Assembly: GCA_963817785.1 (NCBI GenBank)
Contig: CAWFPL010000005.1
Span: forward strand, 124,001 to 188,000
Origin: JAKALD01 sp963817785
GTDB lineage: Bacteria > Pseudomonadota > Gammaproteobacteria > Burkholderiales > SG8-39
Length of the DNA stretch: 64,000 nucleotides
Direction of reading: 5' to 3'
Position numbers and translations under genes: made by a program. Shown here one piece after another: positions 60,376-64,000 of the stretch (the first letter of the stretch is position 1; each line of letters begins with the position of its first letter). The notes beneath the pieces were generated by a model that was given only the letters and a program-made list of their open reading frames with translations, was not told where the DNA came from and searched no databases.

Positions 60376-61011
60376 TCAGTGCGCCGCCGGATAGCCGAAT
60401 GGCGCGAGCGAACCGCGCCCTTTGCGCACGACCAGCGGCTCGCCGGCGGTCAGGTCGATCACCGTCGTCGGTTGCACGCCGCAGGAGCCGGAGTCGATGA
60501 TCAGGTCGAGGACGTGCTCGATGCGCACCCGGATCTCCTCGGCATCGGACAGCGGCGCCGGGTCGCCTGGAAGAATCAGCGTCGCCGACAGCATCGGCTC
60601 GTCGAGCTCGACCAGCAGCGCGTGCGCCACCGCGTGCTCCGGCACGCGCACTCCGATCGTCTTGCGGCGCGGGTGCAGCAGGCGGCGCGGCACTTCGCGC
60701 GTCGCGCGCAGGATGAAGGTGTAGCTGCCCGGCGTGGCGGCCTTCAGCAGCCGGTACTGAACGTTGTCGACAATGGCATAGGTCGCGATCTGGGAGAGAT
60801 CGCGGCACATCAGCGTCAGCTGGTGCTTTTCGTCCACCCCGCGCACGCGCCGCAGCCGCTCCAGCGCCTTGGCGTCGCCCAGCTGACAGCCGAGCGCATA
60901 ACACGAGTCGGTCGGGTACGCGATCAAACCGCCTCGGCGCACGATCTCCGCCGCCTGCCGGACGAGGCGCGGCTGGGGGTGGGTGGCGTGGATGGCGAAG
61001 TACTGGGCCAT
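60376..61011 (-). CDS. Sua5/YciO/YrdC-family protein (YciO type)
   Basis: A 211-residue protein with RRGGLIAYPTDSCYALGCQLGD, LTLMCRDLSQIATYA, GSYTFILRATREVPRRLL and KTIGVRVPEHAVAHALL. It is nearer YciO than the tRNA threonylcarbamoyl-AMP synthase TsaC in having the SCYALG form of the motif, and lacks a Sua5 extension. The biochemical role of YciO is unsettled. ATG at 61011; the next gene ends 4 bases away. Confidence 0.9.
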   Translation of the reverse strand: MAQYFAIHATHPQPRLVRQAAEIVRRGGLIAYPTDSCYALGCQLGDAKALERLRRVRGVDEKHQLTLMCRDLSQIATYAIVDNVQYRLLKAATPGSYTFILRATREVPRRLLHPRRKTIGVRVPEHAVAHALLVELDEPMLSATLILPGDPAPLSDAEEIRVRIEHVLDLIIDSGSCGVQPTTVIDLTAGEPLVVRKGRGSLAPFGYPAAH

Positions 61012-61015
61012 CGGA

Positions 61016-61846
61016 CTAGAAGGCCCATTCCCGCCACAGCGAGCGCAACCCCGGCCCGAGCGCCGGCGGGCCGCCCAGCTCGGCGCCCTCGCCCGGGGCG
61101 TGGAAGTCGGAACCGCGCGAAGCGGCCAGGCCATAGTGAAGAGCCAGCGCGGCGAAACGACTGCGATGATCGGGCGAATGGCTGCCTGCGGCGACCTCGA
61201 TGCCCTCCCCGCCCGCAGCGCAGAACTGGCCGAGCAAATCGTGCAACGCGCCGGCGCTCAAGGCGTAGCGCCCGGGATGCGCGAGCACTGCCTGTCCGCC
61301 TGCGACCCGGATCCAGCGCACCGCATCCGCCAGTGCGGCCCACTGATGCGGCACGTATCCCGGCTTGCCCGGAACCAGGTAGTGCCGAAACGCCGCCCTC
61401 GCATCTGCGACCACGCCGCTGTTGGCGAGATGGCGCGCGAAGTGTGCGCGGCCCACGCTCGCCGGGTTCGCCGCGTAGCCCAGCGCACCTTCCAGGCTGT
61501 CGCGGATTCCCGCAGCAGCCAGCCCGCTCGCCATGCGCCGCGCGCGCTCCAGGCGCCCACCTCGTAGCGCCGCGAGCGCAGCGATGAGCTCGGGATGTCG
61601 CCGATCAACGCGCAACCCGAGCACGTGCACGCTTTGCCCGCGCCAGGTGACGGAGATCTCGACCCCATCGACCAGGCCGATGCCGGCCGCCCGCGCCGCC
61701 TCGTGCGCCTCGGCGAGGCCGTCGAGCTGATCGTGGTCGGTCAACGCCAGCACGTCGACGCCGCGCTCGGCGGCGCGGTGCACGACAGCGGCGGGCGCGA
61801 GCGCGCCGTCGGAGGCGGTGGAATGGCAGTGCAGATCGACGTTCAT
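61016..61846 (-). CDS. PHP-domain phosphoesterase (RnaM/YciV-like 5'-3' exoribonuclease or nucleotide phosphatase)
   Basis: A 276-residue polymerase/histidinol-phosphatase domain protein with metal ligands in DLHCHSTASDG, ALTDHDQLDG, GVEIS, HPGRY and SRGSDFHAPGE. Close relatives act as 3',5'-nucleoside bisphosphate phosphatases and trim 5' ends of rRNA (YciV/RNase AM). The ATG at 61846 sits just before DLHCHS as in homologues and overlaps the hydrolase stop by 4 bases. The yciO-yciV pairing recurs in proteobacteria. Confidence 0.9.
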   Translation of the reverse strand: MNVDLHCHSTASDGALAPAAVVHRAAERGVDVLALTDHDQLDGLAEAHEAARAAGIGLVDGVEISVTWRGQSVHVLGLRVDRRHPELIAALAALRGGRLERARRMASGLAAAGIRDSLEGALGYAANPASVGRAHFARHLANSGVVADARAAFRHYLVPGKPGYVPHQWAALADAVRWIRVAGGQAVLAHPGRYALSAGALHDLLGQFCAAGGEGIEVAAGSHSPDHRSRFAALALHYGLAASRGSDFHAPGEGAELGGPPALGPGLRSLWREWAF

Positions 61847-62733
61847 GCCGGAGCGCGCAGGAATGCCTCGACCAGCTGCGCCACCTCCTCCGGCTGGTCG
61901 TGATGCAGCATGTGCCCCGCGCCTTGCACCGTGACGTGGCGCAGACTGCGGAAGGCGGCGCGCCGCTGCGCGTATTCCTCGGTGCCGATGCCCATGCGCC
62001 TGAGCGTATCCGATTCGCTTGCATCGACCCACAGCACGGGCGCGTTGACCTGCTGCCAGATGGCGCGCGCCTCCTCGTACCGGTAGAGCACCGGGTTCAC
62101 GATCTTGTGCGCCGGGTCGCCGCGCAGCACCACGCTGCCGTCATCCGCCGGGCGGCCCCAATGCTGCGCCAGAAACTCGGCGCGATCGCGCCGCAGGCGC
62201 GGATTGTCCTGCTGCAGCCGATCGGCGAGCGCGGCAAAGCTTGCGTATGGCCGCAGGCGCGGCCGCGCGCGCAGTTCATCCAGCCAGCGTGCGTAGCGCT
62301 TGGTTGCCTGCTCGGGGCGCGTCGCCGACATGCCGAAGCCCTCAAGATTGACCAGCCGTGCGACCCGTTGCGGCCGCACTCCGGCGTAAAGCGCCGCGAC
62401 GTTGCCCCCCAGGCTGTGTCCGACCACGTTGAGCGGGGCATCGGGCTGGATCCGGTCGAGCAGCGCGTCCAGGTCGGCCACGTAATCCGGGAACCAGTAG
62501 CAGTCCGCCGGTCCCCAATCGGTCAGACCGTAGCCGCGCCAATCCAGCGCGTAGACGTCCCACTGCGGAGCCAAAGCGTCGACGAGAAACTGAAACGACG
62601 CCGAGACGTCCATCCAGCCGTGCAGCAGCACCAGGCGCTGCGCGGCATCGCCGCGCCAATGGCGCACGTGGTAACGCAGGCCGCGGATCTCGTGGAACAG
62701 GGACTCGCTGGAGCGCATGGCCGCTGGTGGCAT
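61843..62733 (-). CDS. Alpha/beta-fold hydrolase
   Basis: A 296-residue hydrolase: LVLLHGWMDVSASFQFLVDAL (oxyanion region), DWRGYGLTDWG, the nucleophile elbow VVGHSLGGNVAALYAG, acidic residue region VLWVDASESD and catalytic His in GAGHMLHHDQPEEVAQLVEAFL. The substrate cannot be inferred. Start ATG at 62733 or 62718 (MRSSESLF); the first was taken. Overlaps the PHP gene downstream. Confidence 0.88.
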   Translation of the reverse strand: MPPAAMRSSESLFHEIRGLRYHVRHWRGDAAQRLVLLHGWMDVSASFQFLVDALAPQWDVYALDWRGYGLTDWGPADCYWFPDYVADLDALLDRIQPDAPLNVVGHSLGGNVAALYAGVRPQRVARLVNLEGFGMSATRPEQATKRYARWLDELRARPRLRPYASFAALADRLQQDNPRLRRDRAEFLAQHWGRPADDGSVVLRGDPAHKIVNPVLYRYEEARAIWQQVNAPVLWVDASESDTLRRMGIGTEEYAQRRAAFRSLRHVTVQGAGHMLHHDQPEEVAQLVEAFLRAPA

Positions 62734-62771
62734 AAGGGGTGATGTTAGCAAGCGCGCGCCACTTGCCGAAT

Positions 62772-64000
62772 TCAGCGAAAGCGGAATTCCGCTTCCGGGC
62801 GCCTGCCGTCGATCAGCTCCGCGAGCGCTTTGGCCGAGCCGCACGCGAGCGTCCAGCCGAGAGTTCCATGGCCGGTATTGAGAAACAGATTGGATAGACG
62901 CGTGCGCCCGATCACCGGGACATTGCTCGGGGTCGCCGGCCGCAGACCGGCCCAATGCTCCACGTCATCGACCGCAGCGAGTGCCGGAAACAGGCGGCGT
63001 ACGCGCTTCAGGATGGCCGCACCGCGCACCGGGTTGAGGCTGGTGTCGTAGCCCGCCAGCTCGGCGGTGCCGGCCGCGCGCAACCGGTCGCCCAGACGCG
63101 AGATCACGATCTTGCATTCATCGTCGGTCAGGCTCACAGAGGGAGCAGCCGCGGCGCGCCTGCCGAGCGGCAACGTGATCGAGTAGCCCTTGAGCGGATA
63201 GATCGGGACGCGAATGCCCAGCGGCGCGAGCAACCGCCTGCTATAGCTGCCCAGCGACACGACATAGGCGTCGGCAACCAGGCGCTGCGCGCCGCCGGCC
63301 AGCCGCAATCCTGCGACGCGCCCGCCCGCGGCCTCGATCGCCTCGAGCGTCGTTTGGTACAAGAACTTCACCCCGCGCTCGCCTGCCAGGCGCGCGAGAC
63401 CCTGGGTGAACTTGAAGGCGTCCCCGGATTCATCCTGCGGCGTGTAGACGCCGCCGACGATTCCGACCTCGGAATCCTTCAGCGCCGGCTCGATCGCCAG
63501 GCATTCGGCCGCGGACTTGAGCTCGCGCTCGATGCCCAGCGCCCGCATCGCTTGAGCGTGGACCGCGAGCGCCTCGAAGTCTCGTTGCCCGGTGCAAAAG
63601 TGCAGAATGCCGCGCGCGAGCCGGTCGTACTCCAGCCCTGTCTCGGCACGCAGCGCGATCAGGCATTGCCGGCTGTAGAGCGCCAGGCCGGCGAGCTCGC
63701 GCACGTTGCGCTCGAAGCGCCCCGGCAGGCACTCGATCAAAAAACGCAGCCCCCAGGCCCACTGCGCCCAATCCGCGCGCGGCCGGAACAGCAATGGCGC
63801 ATCTTCGCGCCCAAGCCAGCGCAGCACTCGCGGCACGACCGCCGGACTCGCCCATGGCTCCGCATGACCGGCTGAAATCTGGCCGCCATTGGCGTACGAG
63901 GTTTCCAGCCCGGCCTGCTCCCTGCGCTCCACCACCGTGACCTCGTGGCCGGCACGCGCCAGATACCAGGCGCTCGCCACGCCCACCACACCGGCGCCGA
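62772..64000 (-). CDS. dadA: D-amino acid dehydrogenase (small subunit type), 5' end outside window
   Basis: FAD-dependent oxidoreductase of the DAO family; the frame is open to the right edge, where GAGVVGVASAWYLARAGHEVTVVERR is the end of the dinucleotide motif, so only the first few residues are missing. Further motifs: LETSYANGGQISAGHAEPWASP, GGVYTPQDESGDAFKFTQGLARL, LKGYSITLPL, and the C-terminal NTGHGTLGWTLACGSAKALAELIDG. These fit DadA, which oxidises D-alanine and other D-amino acids at the membrane. About 400 residues visible. Confidence 0.93.
   Translation of the reverse strand, partial: GAGVVGVASAWYLARAGHEVTVVERREQAGLETSYANGGQISAGHAEPWASPAVVPRVLRWLGREDAPLLFRPRADWAQWAWGLRFLIECLPGRFERNVRELAGLALYSRQCLIALRAETGLEYDRLARGILHFCTGQRDFEALAVHAQAMRALGIERELKSAAECLAIEPALKDSEVGIVGGVYTPQDESGDAFKFTQGLARLAGERGVKFLYQTTLEAIEAAGGRVAGLRLAGGAQRLVADAYVVSLGSYSRRLLAPLGIRVPIYPLKGYSITLPLGRRAAAAPSVSLTDDECKIVISRLGDRLRAAGTAELAGYDTSLNPVRGAAILKRVRRLFPALAAVDDVEHWAGLRPATPSNVPVIGRTRLSNLFLNTGHGTLGWTLACGSAKALAELIDGRRPEAEFRFR

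Noticed and set aside
1..64000. CRISPR arrays, insertion sequences and toxin-antitoxin pairs
   Set aside because: No regularly spaced repeats beyond the int-proximal boxes and the 42-bp tandem pair, no transposase motif, and no small-gene pair with a toxin or antitoxin pattern was seen.

Overview
The window is about 64 kb of GC-rich, gene-dense chromosome from a betaproteobacterium. This placement rests on gene content and order: a complete rpsB-to-rnhB translation/isoprenoid/outer-membrane block, a dapC-dapD-(pilus ATPase)-dapE-prmB run, a smc-zipA-ligA-galU run, rpsO-pnp, and rimP-nusA-infB-rbfA-truB. I cannot go below class level from the sequence alone. Nearly all of it is core housekeeping; the accessory material is a mobile-element edge at the left end, a selenoneine (senA/senB) pair, and a lower-GC patch around an orphan cytochrome c.

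Left edge (1-893): the 5' two thirds of a P4-type tyrosine integrase reads out of the window. Its promoter region carries repeated ACTACCGTCAG boxes and abuts the exact 3' end of guaA, a known integration site. This looks like the guaA-proximal boundary of an integrative element lying to the left.

894-9067: purine synthesis (guaA, guaB), a DUF4124 protein, rnfH and ratA, smpB, then ppsA with its divergent regulator ppsR. 9042-12115: trmH-like methyltransferase, senA, and divergent senB, apparently inserted between trmH and rnhB. 12112-26250 (minus strand): rnhB, lpxB, lpxA, fabZ, lpxD, skp, bamA, rseP, dxr, cdsA, uppS, frr, pyrH, tsf, rpsB, read right to left from an rpsB promoter near 26350. 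This block joins translation factors, undecaprenyl and CDP-diacylglycerol synthesis, lipid A synthesis and outer-membrane assembly.

26454-39594: map and glnD (plus strand), then on the minus strand def, an MTA/MTI phosphorylase, a purine phosphoribosyltransferase, a DsrE-like protein, galU, ligA, zipA and smc. 39714-45562 (plus): queF, dapC, dapD, a PilU-like ATPase, dapE, prmB. 45563-46922: a sparse stretch with one membrane-anchored cytochrome c and three tRNA genes (His, Arg, Pro) on the minus strand. 47066-58393: dksA converging at a shared terminator on pnp-rpsO; then truB, rbfA, infB, nusA, rimP, rluB, scpB, scpA. 58442-64000: trpS, an M50 membrane protease, a YciO/Sua5 protein, a PHP phosphoesterase, an alpha/beta hydrolase and a dadA-like oxidoreductase cut by the window end.

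I found no CRISPR array, rRNA, transposase or toxin-antitoxin pair. The observations most worth following are the guaA-integrated element edge with its repeat array, the senA/senB cassette without a visible senC, the tandem 42-bp repeat at the scpB/rluB junction, and a sharply AT-rich codon patch inside ppsA.
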